A DNA stretch of 61,228 nt from Cupriavidus basilensis (GCF_029335485.1 NZ_JARJLM010000416.1:1-61228), one strand, 5' to 3'. Shown: positions 9,268-18,066, numbered from the stretch's first letter. Notes: generated by a model from the letters alone, not told the origin. Numbers and translations are program-made.

Positions 9268-10357
9268 CTTGCGTTTCCTTGATGTGGCCGGCGGCGGCCG
9301 CGGCGCCCGCCGCGCCGGGCGCGGATCGGGCATGCGCGGCGACCGCGCGGCGAATTTTTTCGATCAGGCCCGCGTCGATCACGGGCGTGGTGGGGACGAC
9401 CCAGATCCGCGGGTCCAGCGGGTCACTGAGGCGCTCGCATTTTACGGCATCCTTCTCGGTGATCAGGATGGCGTCGGCGGCGCGCGCCACGGGATCGCCG
9501 GCGAAGGGGTCTTCGGCGAAGTCGTAATGGTCCGGTAGCGGCATGGTGTCGGGCGCGAGTCCCACCGCGCGCAGGCTGGCGAAGAAGCGCTCGGGGTTGC
9601 CGATGCCGGCGGCGGCCAGCACGCGCTGCCCGGCGAAGGCGGATACGGGCTTTGCCATGGTCGGGTCGGCCAGTTGCCAGGCCTCGTCCAGTACCAGGCG
9701 CATGCCATACACATCGGGCTGGCCCGGGTTGGCGCGGAAGTCCGGGTCATTGATCAGCGTCGCGTCGCGCCGGCGCGAGAGCGGTTCGCGCAGCGGACCC
9801 GCCGGCAGCAGGAAGCCATTGCCTCCCATGCGCGAATCGAACATCACGATCTCGAAGTCGCGTTGCAGCCGGTAGTGCTGCAAGCCATCGTCGAGCAGCA
9901 GCACATTGACGCCCGGGTGCGATACCAGCATGGTCTGGGCGCACAGCGCGCGGTCGGGAAAGACCCAGACCGGCACGTCGGCCGCGCGTGCGATCAGCAG
10001 CGGTTCGTCGCCGACATCGCTGGCCTTGGAGGTGGGCTTGACCCGGCGCGGATGCTTGAGCTTGACGCCATAGCCACGCGAGACCACGCCCGGGCGCAGG
10101 CCGGCCTCGGCCAGGGCATGGGCCAGCGCGATCACCGCCGGGGTCTTGCCGGTGCCACCCACGGTCACATTGCCGACCACCACCACCGGCATGGGCAAGC
10201 GTGTCGAGCGGTACCAGCCACGCTGGTACGCCAGGCGCCGCCAGCCGCTGACCAGGCCGAATACCCACGACAGGGGCAGCAGCAGCCAGGCGAACCAGCC
10301 GCGGCGCTGCCACTGGGCGGTCACGAAGTCGGCGAGGGCATGACGGGGAGCGGGCAT
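9248..10357 (-). CDS. lpxK: Tetraacyldisaccharide 4'-kinase
   Basis: LpxK phosphorylates the 4' position of the lipid A precursor at the inner membrane. The 369-residue protein starts with an amphipathic or membrane segment (about residues 10-35, '[23 protein letters not shown]'-type). It has '[22 protein letters not shown]' (P-loop), 'VVSRGYG', 'VGDEPLLIA' and '[15 protein letters not shown]', all diagnostic. The start at 10357 ([11 protein letters not shown]) is chosen; the frame extends 30 codons further upstream in Pro-rich sequence unlike LpxK. The 188-bp gap to exbD shows no gene. Confidence 0.95.
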   Translation of the reverse strand: MPAPRHALADFVTAQWQRRGWFAWLLLPLSWVFGLVSGWRRLAYQRGWYRSTRLPMPVVVVGNVTVGGTGKTPAVIALAHALAEAGLRPGVVSRGYGVKLKHPRRVKPTSKASDVGDEPLLIARAADVPVWVFPDRALCAQTMLVSHPGVNVLLLDDGLQHYRLQRDFEIVMFDSRMGGNGFLLPAGPLREPLSRRRDATLINDPDFRANPGQPDVYGMRLVLDEAWQLADPTMAKPVSAFAGQRVLAAAGIGNPERFFASLRAVGLAPDTMPLPDHYDFAEDPFAGDPVARAADAILITEKDAVKCERLSDPLDPRIWVVPTTPVIDAGLIEKIRRAVAAHARSAPGAAGAAAAAGHIKETQDGQPAA

Positions 10358-10545
10358 GGGCGAGGTTGGCTGGGCTGGGCGGTAAGGTTGCGTTGGGAAT
10401 GGCTGGGGGCGAGCCGGAGATAGCGTGACGGCCGCGCGGCGGGGCACCGACGGCCTGCCATCCGTTCATTATGGGCATCTTGCGGCGCCCGCTGCAAGTC
10501 GCGGCGAGCCGTGCAAGGATAGCGCGTGGATGGGTCGCGCCCCGC

Positions 10546-10974
10546 TCAGCGAGCCTGCGCGCTTTGCGTGGCGAAGGTCAGGCGCGGCAGCCCGGCCAGG
10601 CGGGCGGCTTCCATCACATTGATCACGGACTGGTGCGTGGCCTGTGCATCGGCGTTCACGATCAGCACCGGCGGTTGGCTGCCGGCGTGGCCGGCCACCT
10701 CGCGCAGCCGCACGGCCAGGCTGGTCACGTCCTGCTGCTCCATGACCTGCTTGTTGACCGAGTAAACCCCCTTGGCGGACACCGACACCACGATCTCGCC
10801 CGGGCGTTGCTGCGCCTTCTCGGCGTCGGCGGTCGGCAACTGGATCTGCAGCTCGGTATAGCGCGAATACGTGGTCGTGATCATCAGGAAGATCAGGATC
10901 ACGAGCAGGACGTCGATCAACGGGATGAGGTTGATCTCCGGTTCTTCACGCCGCTGGCGGGATCGGAATTGCAT
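10546..10974 (-). CDS. exbD: ExbD/TolR-family biopolymer transport protein
   Basis: This 142-residue protein has a short cytoplasmic N terminus and one transmembrane helix with the conserved Asp ('NLIPLIDVLLVILIFLMITTTY', residues about 15-37). A periplasmic domain follows. It partners with ExbB to use the proton gradient to energise TonB- or Tol-type transport. It lies 6 bp downstream of exbB. Here the pair leads the lpxK-kdsB cluster, as in several beta-proteobacteria. No tonB is in the window. Confidence 0.9.
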   Translation of the reverse strand: MQFRSRQRREEPEINLIPLIDVLLVILIFLMITTTYSRYTELQIQLPTADAEKAQQRPGEIVVSVSAKGVYSVNKQVMEQQDVTSLAVRLREVAGHAGSQPPVLIVNADAQATHQSVINVMEAARLAGLPRLTFATQSAQAR

Positions 10975-10980
10975 GGCGGG

Positions 10981-11601
10981 TCAGGCGCGGCGCTGCGGCA
11001 GGATGGCGTCCAGGAAGGCAGTGGCGCGGAATTCCAGCTCCGCCACGTAATCGTCCACGCGGCGGCGGAAGTAACGCCAGAAGATCAGTGCCGGAATCGC
11101 GATGATCAGGCCGAAGGCAGTGTTATAGAGCGCCACGGAAATGCCGTGGGCCAGCTGTTCCGGGTTAGCGCCTGCGCCGCCCTGGCTGCCGAAGATCTCG
11201 ATCATGCCGATCACGGTGCCCAGGAGCCCCATCAGCGGCGCCACCGAGGCGATCGTGCCGAGGGCGTTCAGGTAGCGTTCGAGCTCGTGCGCCACGGCGC
11301 GGCCGGCTTCTTCCACCACTTCCTTGGCGGCATCGCGCGAGGTCTGCGGCTGCAGCGCCACATGGCGCAGGCTGGCGGCCAGCACGCGGCCCAGCGGGGA
11401 ATTCTGCTCCAGCGTATTGACCACCTCCGGCGTGGCACGGCGCTGCTGCGCCACCGACAGGGCTTCGTCATAGAGCTTGGGCGGCAGCACCTTGCTGCGC
11501 TTTAGGCTCGTGAAGCGTTCGACGATCAGCGCCAGGGCGATGACCGAGGCCAGCAACAAGGGCCAGATCGGCCAGCCGGCCGCTTGAATGATGGAAAACA
11601 C
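10981..11601 (-). CDS. exbB: MotA/TolQ/ExbB proton channel protein
   Basis: The protein has 206 residues and three membrane segments: residues about 10-30, 105-130 and 150-175. The family motif 'ASVAPLMGLLGTVIGMIEIF' and 'GISVALYNTAFGLIIAIPALIF' form the conserved channel helices. The start is a GTG preceded by GGGG 6 bases upstream. It begins the leftward cluster exbB-exbD-lpxK-Trm112-kdsB, whose promoter must lie in the repeat-rich region at 11602-12657. Confidence 0.92.
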   Translation of the reverse strand: MFSIIQAAGWPIWPLLLASVIALALIVERFTSLKRSKVLPPKLYDEALSVAQQRRATPEVVNTLEQNSPLGRVLAASLRHVALQPQTSRDAAKEVVEEAGRAVAHELERYLNALGTIASVAPLMGLLGTVIGMIEIFGSQGGAGANPEQLAHGISVALYNTAFGLIIAIPALIFWRYFRRRVDDYVAELEFRATAFLDAILPQRRA

Positions 11602-11784
11602 GTGAAACCCCGATTCGACGGCTTGTCTGCATGCCAGCAGCGGCGGCCGTGCGCGCGCTGGCCATGTTTGAAAAAATCAGGCGCCACTCTAACCCGCAGC
11701 ACCGGGCGCGGCAAGACGCAAGCCCCAGGTGTGTCCGCCGCGCATCGGTACCCGGCCACGCCTTTTTGCCCCGATCTGGCGGGA

Positions 11785-12517
11785 TGTCCACATGGAACAG
11801 GGACAGTGCTGTGGATGAAGTGTGGACAGACGCCTGGCAAAGGGATCAAGTCATTGATTTTGAATGGTAATTTTCATTGCGCTTAAAAAATGGGCAGTCC
11901 GGGAGTGATGCGGACAGCTTCCGCTCGGGCGCAAACCGGTAGATTCCGGCCCCCGTGATGTCCACATTAAAACAGGACAGTGCTGTGGAGTGGTTGTGGA
12001 CAGGCCTCTGGAATGCGTGCTAAGTCGTTGATTTGTAATGGTGATATTGGCTCTGCTCAAATAATGTGCAGAATGGGCCAGATGGGCCTTGCAAGCGCTT
12101 TCCGGGCCGCGTGGGCGATGAATTCCAGCAATGTCTCCCGCTTTCCACATTCCGCCGGGACAGTCTTGTGGACGGGTTGTGGACAACTGGCTGAGAAGAG
12201 AGCTAAGTCATTGATTGGACAACGATGGATTCCCCCTGCTTAAAAAGCGGGCAGGGAACGCATTTCGCCCGTTTGCCCGCGGTTTGCGGCCGCCGCCCGG
12301 CCGGGTTGAACCCGGAGGTGACCGGGGAGGCGTTCACCTCTCTTTTCTCAGCCTTTTGCACTGTCGCTCGGTGGCGCGGCGAAGTCATCCACAGGTTGGG
12401 CGTTCCGCCCCAGGTTGTCCAGAGTTCCTGTGGATAACTTTGTGAACAAGCCGGGGGCGCGTCCGGTAAGTCGTTGACGCATAAGGGGTTTGCTTACATT
12501 GCCTAAAAAATAAGACA
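11785..12517. repeat. Four degenerate repeats (about 115-135 bp) carrying DnaA-box-like sequences, between exbB and xseA
   Basis: Repeat copies start at about 11785, 11959, 12142 and 12385. Each has the same order of elements. First is an inverted DnaA-box-like TGTCCACA (TTTCCACA in copy 3, TCATCCACA in copy 4). In copies 1-3, GGACAG and then two direct TGTGGA boxes follow. All four then have (T)AAGTCRTTGA (11848, 12022, 12205, 12468) and a tail of the form GCTTAAAAAATGGGCAG. Copy 4 contains a perfect DnaA box (TGTGGATAA at 12429-12437) followed by TGTGAACAA. A further TGTGGACA is at 12616. The region is non-coding, divergent between exbB and xseA, and unusually AT-rich for the window. It could be a DnaA-binding or titration site, an origin-like element or a dispersed intergenic family. 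Confidence 0.7.
12429..12437 (-). promoter_or_regulatory. Perfect consensus DnaA box
   Basis: TGTGGATAA is the reverse complement of TTATCCACA, the strict DnaA-box consensus. It is the best match among about a dozen similar sites in the surrounding repeats. Confidence 0.6.
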
Positions 12518-12657
12518 GCGGAAAGGGCATAAGAATCAAAGGCTTGTATTCATTCATGCGGCATTGCGGGTTGACCGGCCCGTCGGGGCCAAGAGGCTTG
12601 ACAGACGGGTTATGCTGTGGACATGTCCATTTCACGCCGCTTGCGCGGCCGTGCTCC

Positions 12658-14043
12658 ATGTCAGAACCGCTGAATTTTTCGCGTGAATCCCAGTCTGTGG
12701 CGCCATCCGGAACGCGCGAGGCGATCCCGGTGGGCGAACTCAATCACGCCATTTCCCAGGTGCTGGAACGCAGCTTCCCGCTGACCTGGGTCCGTGGCGA
12801 GATCTCCAATTTCACCCGTGCCGCCAGCGGTCACTGGTATTTCTCCCTGAAGGATGCGCGCGCCCAGATCCGCTGCGTGATGTTCCGCGGCCGCAACCAG
12901 CATGTCGACTTCGCGCCGCGCGAGGGCGAGGCGGTCGAGGTCCGGGCGCTGGTGTCGATGTACGAAGCGCGCGGCGAACTGCAACTGGGCGTGGAGGCCA
13001 TGCGCCGCGCTGGCCTGGGGAACCTGTACGAGGCCTTCCTGCGCCTGAAGGAGAAGCTGGCCCAGGCCGGCCTGTTCGCGCCCGAGCGCAAGCGTCCGGT
13101 GCCCGCCCATGCGCGCGCCATCGGCGTGGTCACTTCCCTGCAGGCCGCGGCTTTGCGTGATGTGCTCAGCACCTTGCGCCGGCGTGCGCCGCACGTGCCG
13201 GTGGTGGTTTACCCGGTACCCGTCCAAGGCGCAGGCGCCGCGGCCAGGATCGCCGCGATGATCGATACCGCCAGCGAGCGCAACGAGTGCGATGTGCTGA
13301 TCCTGTGCCGCGGCGGTGGCAGCATCGAGGACCTGTGGTCGTTCAACGAGGAGAGCGTGGCGCAGGCGATCGCGCGCTGCGCCGTACCCGTGGTATCCGG
13401 GGTCGGCCATGAGACCGACTTCACCATCGCCGATTTCGTCGCCGACGTGCGTGCGCCCACGCCTACCGGCGCGGCCGAACTGGTCAGCCCGGACCGGGCG
13501 CATATGCTGCTGCAGGCGGGCCGCGCGCGCGACGCGCTGGCCCAGTGCATGCAGCGCCAGCTCGACCGGTACGCGCAGAACGTCGACTGGCTGGCCCGCC
13601 GGCTGCGCAGCCCGCAGGCGCAGTTGCAGGAGCGCCGCCTGCAGGTCGACAACCAGATGCGGCACCTGCGTTCCGCGCTGCGCGATACCGTGGCCGCCCA
13701 GCGTCACCGGCAGCAGGTGCTGGCAATGCGCTGGGCGGCCGGACGCCCCGACCTGGCGCTGGCCCAGGCCGAGCTGCGCCGCACTGCGCTGCGCCTGCGC
13801 GACGCCACGCAGCGCCAGCACGAGCGTGCCAGCCAGCGCTGGCAGCGTGCCGCCGGATCCCTCGAACTGCTGGCGCCGCAGCGCACCCTGGAGCGGGGCT
13901 ACGCCGTGCTGCTGGACCAGCGCGGACGCGCCCTGCGCTCGCCGGCCGAACTGCGCGTGGGGTCGGTGATCGAGGTCCACCTGGCCGAGGGCGTGGCCGA
14001 CGCCGGCATTGCCAGCGTGCAGCCGCGGCTGGCGGAGCTGTAA
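12658..14043 (+). CDS. xseA: Exodeoxyribonuclease VII large subunit
   Basis: XseA, with XseB, degrades single-stranded DNA from both ends. The 461-residue protein has an N-terminal OB-fold ('[35 protein letters not shown]', residues about 38-75). The catalytic domain follows: '[18 protein letters not shown]', '[18 protein letters not shown]', '[32 protein letters not shown]'. A long coiled-coil is at about residues 285-400, and 'ERGYAVLLD' is near the C terminus. The start ATG at 12658 follows family alignment; an in-frame ATG at 12544 lies in non-coding sequence. It is followed 150 bp later by sodB. Confidence 0.94.
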   Translation: MSEPLNFSRESQSVAPSGTREAIPVGELNHAISQVLERSFPLTWVRGEISNFTRAASGHWYFSLKDARAQIRCVMFRGRNQHVDFAPREGEAVEVRALVSMYEARGELQLGVEAMRRAGLGNLYEAFLRLKEKLAQAGLFAPERKRPVPAHARAIGVVTSLQAAALRDVLSTLRRRAPHVPVVVYPVPVQGAGAAARIAAMIDTASERNECDVLILCRGGGSIEDLWSFNEESVAQAIARCAVPVVSGVGHETDFTIADFVADVRAPTPTGAAELVSPDRAHMLLQAGRARDALAQCMQRQLDRYAQNVDWLARRLRSPQAQLQERRLQVDNQMRHLRSALRDTVAAQRHRQQVLAMRWAAGRPDLALAQAELRRTALRLRDATQRQHERASQRWQRAAGSLELLAPQRTLERGYAVLLDQRGRALRSPAELRVGSVIEVHLAEGVADAGIASVQPRLAEL

Positions 14044-14083
14044 GCGCTGCTGGCGCCGGCGGGTTGCCCGCAGCGCTCGCATA

Positions 14084-14105
14084 TCGATCAAACTAATATG
14101 ATCGA
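14084..14105. promoter_or_regulatory. Inverted repeat upstream of the sodB promoter
   Basis: TCGATCA and TGATCGA (7-bp perfect arms, 8-bp spacer) sit 20 bp upstream of the predicted -35 hexamer of sodB. The position suits an activator or redox-responsive regulator. No specific regulator is recognised. Confidence 0.4.
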
Positions 14106-14125
14106 GGGGGCTTTATTTCCCGCGT

Positions 14126-14154
14126 TTGCACGGGTCTGGCAAGTCCCCTACAAT
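14126..14154 (+). promoter_or_regulatory. Predicted sigma70 promoter of sodB
   Basis: TTGCAC (14126-14131), a 17-bp spacer and TACAAT (14149-14154) lie 42 bp upstream of the sodB ATG. That predicts a transcript start near 14161 and a leader of about 36 bases. Confidence 0.6.
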
Positions 14155-14196
14155 CGACAATTCCTGATCTTCAACCCCACAGACAGAGACAGAACA

Positions 14197-14778
14197 ATGG
14201 AACATACTCTCCCCCCGCTGCCCTACGCTCACGATGCGCTCGCTCCGCACATCTCCAAGGAGACCCTGGAGTTCCATCATGACAAGCATCACCAGACCTA
14301 CGTCACCAACCTGAACAACCTGATCAAGGGCACCGAGTTCGAAAACTCGACGCTCGAAGAGATCGTCAAGAAGTCCTCCGGCGGCATCTTCAACAACGCC
14401 GCGCAGGTGTGGAACCACACTTTCTACTGGGATTCGCTGAAGCCCAACGGCGGTGGCCAGCCGACCGGCGCACTGGCTGATGCCATCAACGCCAAGTGGG
14501 GCTCCTTCGACAAGTTCAAGGAAGAGTTCACCAAGACCGCTGTCGGCACCTTCGGTTCGGGCTGGGCCTGGCTGGTGAAGAAGGCCGATGGTTCGCTGGA
14601 CCTGGTCTCGACCTCCAACGCCGCCACCCCGCTGACCACCGACGCCAAGCCGCTGCTGACCTGCGACGTGTGGGAACATGCCTACTACATCGACTACCGC
14701 AATGCCCGTCCGAAGTATGTCGAGGCATTCTGGAATGTGGTGAACTGGGACTTCGCCGGCAAGAACTTCGCAGCCTGA
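14197..14778 (+). CDS. sodB: Iron superoxide dismutase
   Basis: This cytoplasmic enzyme dismutates superoxide. It has 193 residues, the standard length. The metal ligands are His27, His74, Asp157 and His161 ('[18 protein letters not shown]'). '[17 protein letters not shown]' with Gln70 in the second sphere is the pattern of Fe- rather than Mn-dependent SOD. The start at 14197 has the canonical '[20 protein letters not shown]' N terminus; the 33 upstream codons are promoter DNA. It is flanked by its own promoter and terminator, so it is probably monocistronic. Confidence 0.97.
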   Translation: MEHTLPPLPYAHDALAPHISKETLEFHHDKHHQTYVTNLNNLIKGTEFENSTLEEIVKKSSGGIFNNAAQVWNHTFYWDSLKPNGGGQPTGALADAINAKWGSFDKFKEEFTKTAVGTFGSGWAWLVKKADGSLDLVSTSNAATPLTTDAKPLLTCDVWEHAYYIDYRNARPKYVEAFWNVVNWDFAGKNFAA

Positions 14779-14860
14779 ATTCGCGCTGCCGGGGAGAATC
14801 AGGGCTCGAACAAACATTAAAGTTTGAAACGGCCGGTCTTTCCAGATAGAAAAGCTTTAA

Positions 14861-14890
14861 AACAAAAAGGGCCTTGAGGCCCTTTTTGTT
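14861..14890. terminator. Strong bidirectional terminator after sodB
   Basis: A perfect 14-bp arm pair (14861-14874 with 14877-14890) has a 2-base loop, a GGGCC core and T runs. It separates sodB from the convergent repeat-protein gene. Confidence 0.88.
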
Positions 14891-15038
14891 TTTTGTGCTG
14901 GATCGCTTGGGTTTGCGTAGCTGCACCAAGGCTTTCCGTCCCGGATGGGCGTCGCCCGGTGCTGACGACTTCGGTGAAGCCGGATGAGGGCTGGATGCCT
15001 CTCCCGCTTGTCCATCCTGTCAACTGCCCATTGCTTCC

Positions 15039-15335
15039 TTAGAGATGCCCGCCATCGGTGAACGCATCGCGCCGGTCCGTGACCCGTGCACCATCCGTGA
15101 AGACGTCAAACTTCGATGACTTGGCGCCATCGGTAAAGACGTCGAACTTCGATGATTTCGCGCCGTCGGTGTAGACATCGAACTTCGTTGCTTTCCCTCC
15201 ATCGGTATAGACATCGCGCGGCGCCAGCGTGTTGGCGCCATCCGAGTAAACATCCCGCGTGCCGTTGCCGGCATAAGCCACTGCTGCGCCGAGTGCGGCC
15301 CCTGTCATCGCGAGCAGTGCAATTTTCTTCAGCAT
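15039..15335 (-). CDS. Secreted small protein made of 12-residue DVYTDGA repeats
   Basis: The protein has 98 residues. A signal peptide (residues 1-22, 'MLKKIALLAMTGAALGAAVAYA') is followed by six tandem units of the form [RF]D[VA][YF][TS]DG[AG]xxxx. The DNA shows the same 36-bp period (unit starts near 15102, 15138, 15174, 15210), so the repeat arose by tandem duplication. A very strong AGGAGGTGG site precedes the ATG. The acidic, regularly spaced Asp/Gly pattern could bind cations, but no function is established. It stands alone between the sodB terminator and the hydrolase remnant. Confidence 0.75.
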   Translation of the reverse strand: MLKKIALLAMTGAALGAAVAYAGNGTRDVYSDGANTLAPRDVYTDGGKATKFDVYTDGAKSSKFDVFTDGAKSSKFDVFTDGARVTDRRDAFTDGGHL

Positions 15336-15475
15336 TTTCCACCTCCTTTATTCAGGTGGTTATTGGTTCCCCCGGGCCAGTAAAAGACTGGATTGAGTAT
15401 AGGTTTGCAGGGCTGGCTTGTGCGCCGCAAAAACAATACTTTCGTTATTAGGCTTATGACTTTCGGATATTTTCC

Positions 15476-16063
15476 ATGGGGCTCGGGCGGCCGTCCCGGC
15501 AGCTCGAGTCCATCGGCGTCGGCCAGGCCACGGTGATCGGCCACTCGACGGGCGGCATGCTGGCGATGCGCTATGCGCTGATGTACCCGCAGCAGACGGC
15601 GCAGCTCGCGCTGGTACTGGCTAGCAGCGCCGACAAGATTCGCAGCTACGAGCGGGCAACCTATTATGTCGGCACCTGGCGCCCCGAGTACGAGCGCTGG
15701 GTGCAGATGCTGGCCGGGCTGAACCGGGGCCCGGGCAAGCCGCAGGTCGCATGGAACTCGGCGCTGATCTACGACATGATCTTTACGCAGCCCGTGGTGT
15801 ATGAGCTGGGCGCGCTGAAGACGCCGACCTTGCTGCTGATCGGCGACAAGGACACCACGGCGATCGCCAAGGATGCCGCGCCGCCCGAGGTGCGTGCCAG
15901 GGTCGGCAACTATGCCGTGCTGGGGAAGCTGACCGCGAAGACGCTGCCTGACGCGAAGCTGGTCGAGTTTCCCGAGCTTGGGCATGCTCCCCAGATCCAG
16001 GATCCGCAGGCTTTTCACAAGGCATTGCTGGACGGCCTGGCAGCATTGCCGGCGGGCCGCTGA
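15476..16063 (+). pseudogene. Alpha/beta hydrolase, N-terminally truncated remnant
   Basis: The 195 codons encode the second part of an alpha/beta hydrolase: the nucleophile elbow 'VIGHSTGGMLAMRYALMYP', the acid region 'TPTLLLIGDKDTTAI' and the C-terminal catalytic His in 'ELGHAPQIQDP'. The first 100 or so residues of a normal fold, with the HG oxyanion-hole strand, are missing. The frame is closed by a TAG at 15449-15451, upstream of the only possible ATG. No ribosome site precedes that ATG. The best reading is a 5' deletion, leaving a non-functional gene. If a short product were made, it would lack the core beta strands. Confidence 0.65.
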
Positions 16064-16239
16064 CAGCCGCCGGCGGCGTTGGAGGACAGCCGGGGCCAGG
16101 GCTTGCCGGCGCCGGCCATGCTCCGGGCACGCTTCGCCATTCCCCGGCAGGCAAGGCGCTGGTGCTACCATTCGCGCTGCTTGCCGTGCCAGGCATGAGG
16201 CCTGGCCGCATAAACCGACTTTTTTGCAGGGGAATCTTG

Positions 16240-16437
16240 ATGGATCCGACCGTAGTGATCAGCACCTTCGAGCGCATTGCCACCGACGAGACCGTCGAAC
16301 TGTCGGTGGACGACGCCGTGGCCGGCCTGGCCGCGCTGCTTGCCAGCGAGACGTTTTCCGACGCGGCGCGTGCGCTGCTGGAGAAGGTGGGCGCCACGCT
16401 CTACCGCGTGGGGCTGGATGGCAACTACGAGGACTGA
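16240..16437 (+). CDS. Small hypothetical acidic protein
   Basis: I do not recognise this 65-residue protein. It starts 'MDPTVVISTFERIATDETVELSVDDAVAGLAALL' and ends 'ATLYRVGLDGNYED'. It is acidic, predicted mostly helical, and has no signal peptide or Cys. The ATG at 16240 follows GGGGAATCTTG (GGGG 6-9 bases upstream). The upstream in-frame extension to 16162 is unlikely. It ends 37 bp before the convergent acyltransferase stop codon. Codon use matches neighbouring genes, with strong GC at third positions. Confidence 0.55.
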   Translation: MDPTVVISTFERIATDETVELSVDDAVAGLAALLASETFSDAARALLEKVGATLYRVGLDGNYED

Positions 16438-16474
16438 GCGCCGCGCGGGCGGCGTCTCGCCTCAATGCACTCAC

Positions 16475-17353
16475 TCAATAAACGGGTGCCTCGCCCTCGG
16501 GGCGATGCTTGAAGCGGCGATGCACCCAGTAGTATTGCTCTGGCATCGCACGGACCTGCGTTTCCAGGAACGCGTTCATGCGCAGCGCGTCGGCCTTCTC
16601 GTCGCCGGAGGGATAGCCCGCCAGCGCGTCGAAAATCTTCAGCTTGTAGCCGCGGTAGCCTGGCAGGACCGAGGTGGTGAACGGCACCACGCGCGCACCG
16701 CTGAGCGCGGCCAGGCGCGACACCGAGGTCAGCGTGCAGGCCTGCACGTTGAAGAACGGGACGAACACGGAATCGCGCAAGCCAAAGTCCATGTCGGCGG
16801 CAAGCATCAGCGGCGTGCCAGCCTTGAGCGCGCGCAGCGCCTGCCGCACGCTGCCGTTGCGGGCGATCATCTCGGTGCCGAACCTGCCGCGTTGTTGCCT
16901 GGCGAGTTGTTCGAGCAAGGGGTTCGACATCTTTGAGTAAAGCGAAGCCACCGGATGCCTGATCGAATAGAACATGCAGCCGGCTTCGATCGCCACGAAG
17001 TGGAATCCCAGGAAAATGGTGGGGCCGGCATCGGCCTTGCCGAGTTCGATGGCGCTATCCAGTTCCACCAGCCGGTTCAGCTTGCCGGCGTCGCCGAACC
17101 ATTGCACGCCGCGCTCCAGATAGCTACGTATGACATGGCTGAAGTGCGCTTCGCCCAACGCATGCCTGTGCGCTTCGCTCTTCTCGGGAAAGCACAGCCG
17201 CAGATTGGTCTGCACGATGCGGCGGCGCTTGCTGGGGATGCGATAGAGCAGGGCGCCCATGCCCATGCCGACGCGTGCGCACAGGCTGTACGGCAGGGCA
17301 GCGAGCAAGCGCAGCAGGCTGGTGGTGAAGAGTAGACCGATGCGCTGCATCAT
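16475..17353 (-). CDS. Lysophospholipid/lipid A acyltransferase (LpxL/HtrB family)
   Basis: This 292-residue inner-membrane protein has an N-terminal hydrophobic anchor and the HX4E catalytic motif in 'FLGFHFVAIEAG' (the conserved His-X4-Asp/Glu). Family motifs 'RIVQTNLRLCFPEKS', 'LMLAADMDFGLRDSVFVPFFNVQA', 'SGARVVPFTT' and 'PEQYYWVHRRFKHRP' follow. It should transfer a secondary acyl chain (lauroyl or myristoyl) from ACP to lipid A. It is not next to other lipid A genes, and a second family member is usual in these genomes, so which position it acylates is open. Confidence 0.9.
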   Translation of the reverse strand: MMQRIGLLFTTSLLRLLAALPYSLCARVGMGMGALLYRIPSKRRRIVQTNLRLCFPEKSEAHRHALGEAHFSHVIRSYLERGVQWFGDAGKLNRLVELDSAIELGKADAGPTIFLGFHFVAIEAGCMFYSIRHPVASLYSKMSNPLLEQLARQQRGRFGTEMIARNGSVRQALRALKAGTPLMLAADMDFGLRDSVFVPFFNVQACTLTSVSRLAALSGARVVPFTTSVLPGYRGYKLKIFDALAGYPSGDEKADALRMNAFLETQVRAMPEQYYWVHRRFKHRPEGEAPVY

Positions 17354-17591
17354 CCGGTTCCTGAAAGAGTTGCTGCCTGGGCGCTTCGCATCACCGTCAC
17401 CATGTGCGCCGGCGAAAGTGCGTGCGGCGCGGTCTCATGGACGAGGTGCGGCAGCCGATGGCGATGGTGGCGTGGATCGCGGGACAATCCCGTGCGCGCG
17501 CTGGCTGGCGCGCGCGCATCGGCTGGCTTGCTGGGAGTGGCGCTACTGCGCCGCGTTCATGCGGGAGTGGGAACGGCGGCAGGAACCGACA

Positions 17592-17831
17592 TCATTGCGG
17601 ATCCGCGGCCAGCGCAGTTTGCGGGGCGGGTTGCCAGCCCTGCGTATCGGTGTTTTTCTCGTCCCGGTAAATCCAGCCAGTGCCGCAGTCCTGGCAGACG
17701 AAGGTGCTGACGGTCATGGCGGGCTGGCGCGGCACCTTGATCCGCTGCGTATCGGTGATCCTGAGCAAGGTATGGCCTGGCGCACCACTCCGGTTGGTTT
17801 CGATGGCGAGGCAGGCTGGGCAAGGCGACAT
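17592..17831 (-). CDS. Small putative zinc-ribbon protein
   Basis: The 79-residue protein contains 'CPAC' near the N terminus and 'FVCQDCGTGWIYRDEKNTD' in the middle. Two CxxC pairs spaced like a zinc ribbon suggest metal or nucleic-acid binding, but no family is recognised. It is transcribed away from cspA. The product is probably real because the CxxC pairs and W/Y aromatic residues look conserved in character, but the evidence is modest. Confidence 0.5.
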   Translation of the reverse strand: MSPCPACLAIETNRSGAPGHTLLRITDTQRIKVPRQPAMTVSTFVCQDCGTGWIYRDEKNTDTQGWQPAPQTALAADPQ

Positions 17832-18031
17832 GCGGAATCCGGCGGCGGGAGGTGGGTGACTGTAGCACGTTCATGTTGCAGCAAACCGCAGTATCGCCGG
17901 TATCGCACGCATGGCGGCGCCGAGCCATGCGTGCGCCGCGGCGATTGCGGCGGACAAGGCGCCCGGCGCGCCGGAGCCTGTCGGCAAAGGGAGCCGCCCG
18001 CCATGTATCACGCACTTTTTTTGCCCGCGCG

Positions 18032-18060
18032 TTGACATGCCATCTCCTGACCTGTATAAC
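18032..18060 (+). promoter_or_regulatory. Strong sigma70 promoter of cspA
   Basis: TTGACA (18032-18037), exactly 17 bp, then TATAAC (18055-18060) is the best promoter match I see in the window. Transcription would start near 18067. Confidence 0.75.
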
Positions 18061-18066
18061 CATCAA

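Noticed and set aside
11785-12517. The DnaA-box array as the main chromosomal origin
   Set aside because: dnaA, dnaN, gyrB and rpmH are not near. It could still bind DnaA, so it is kept as a finding, but not called oriC.
15039-15335. Tandem 36-bp repeats as a CRISPR array
   Set aside because: The repeats are contiguous, in frame within an exported protein, and have no unique spacers. No cas genes are in the window.
17404-17670. Short plus-strand frame upstream of the zinc-ribbon gene
   Set aside because: Gly/Ser/Cys-rich text with no ribosome site, overlapping the opposite-strand CxxC gene.
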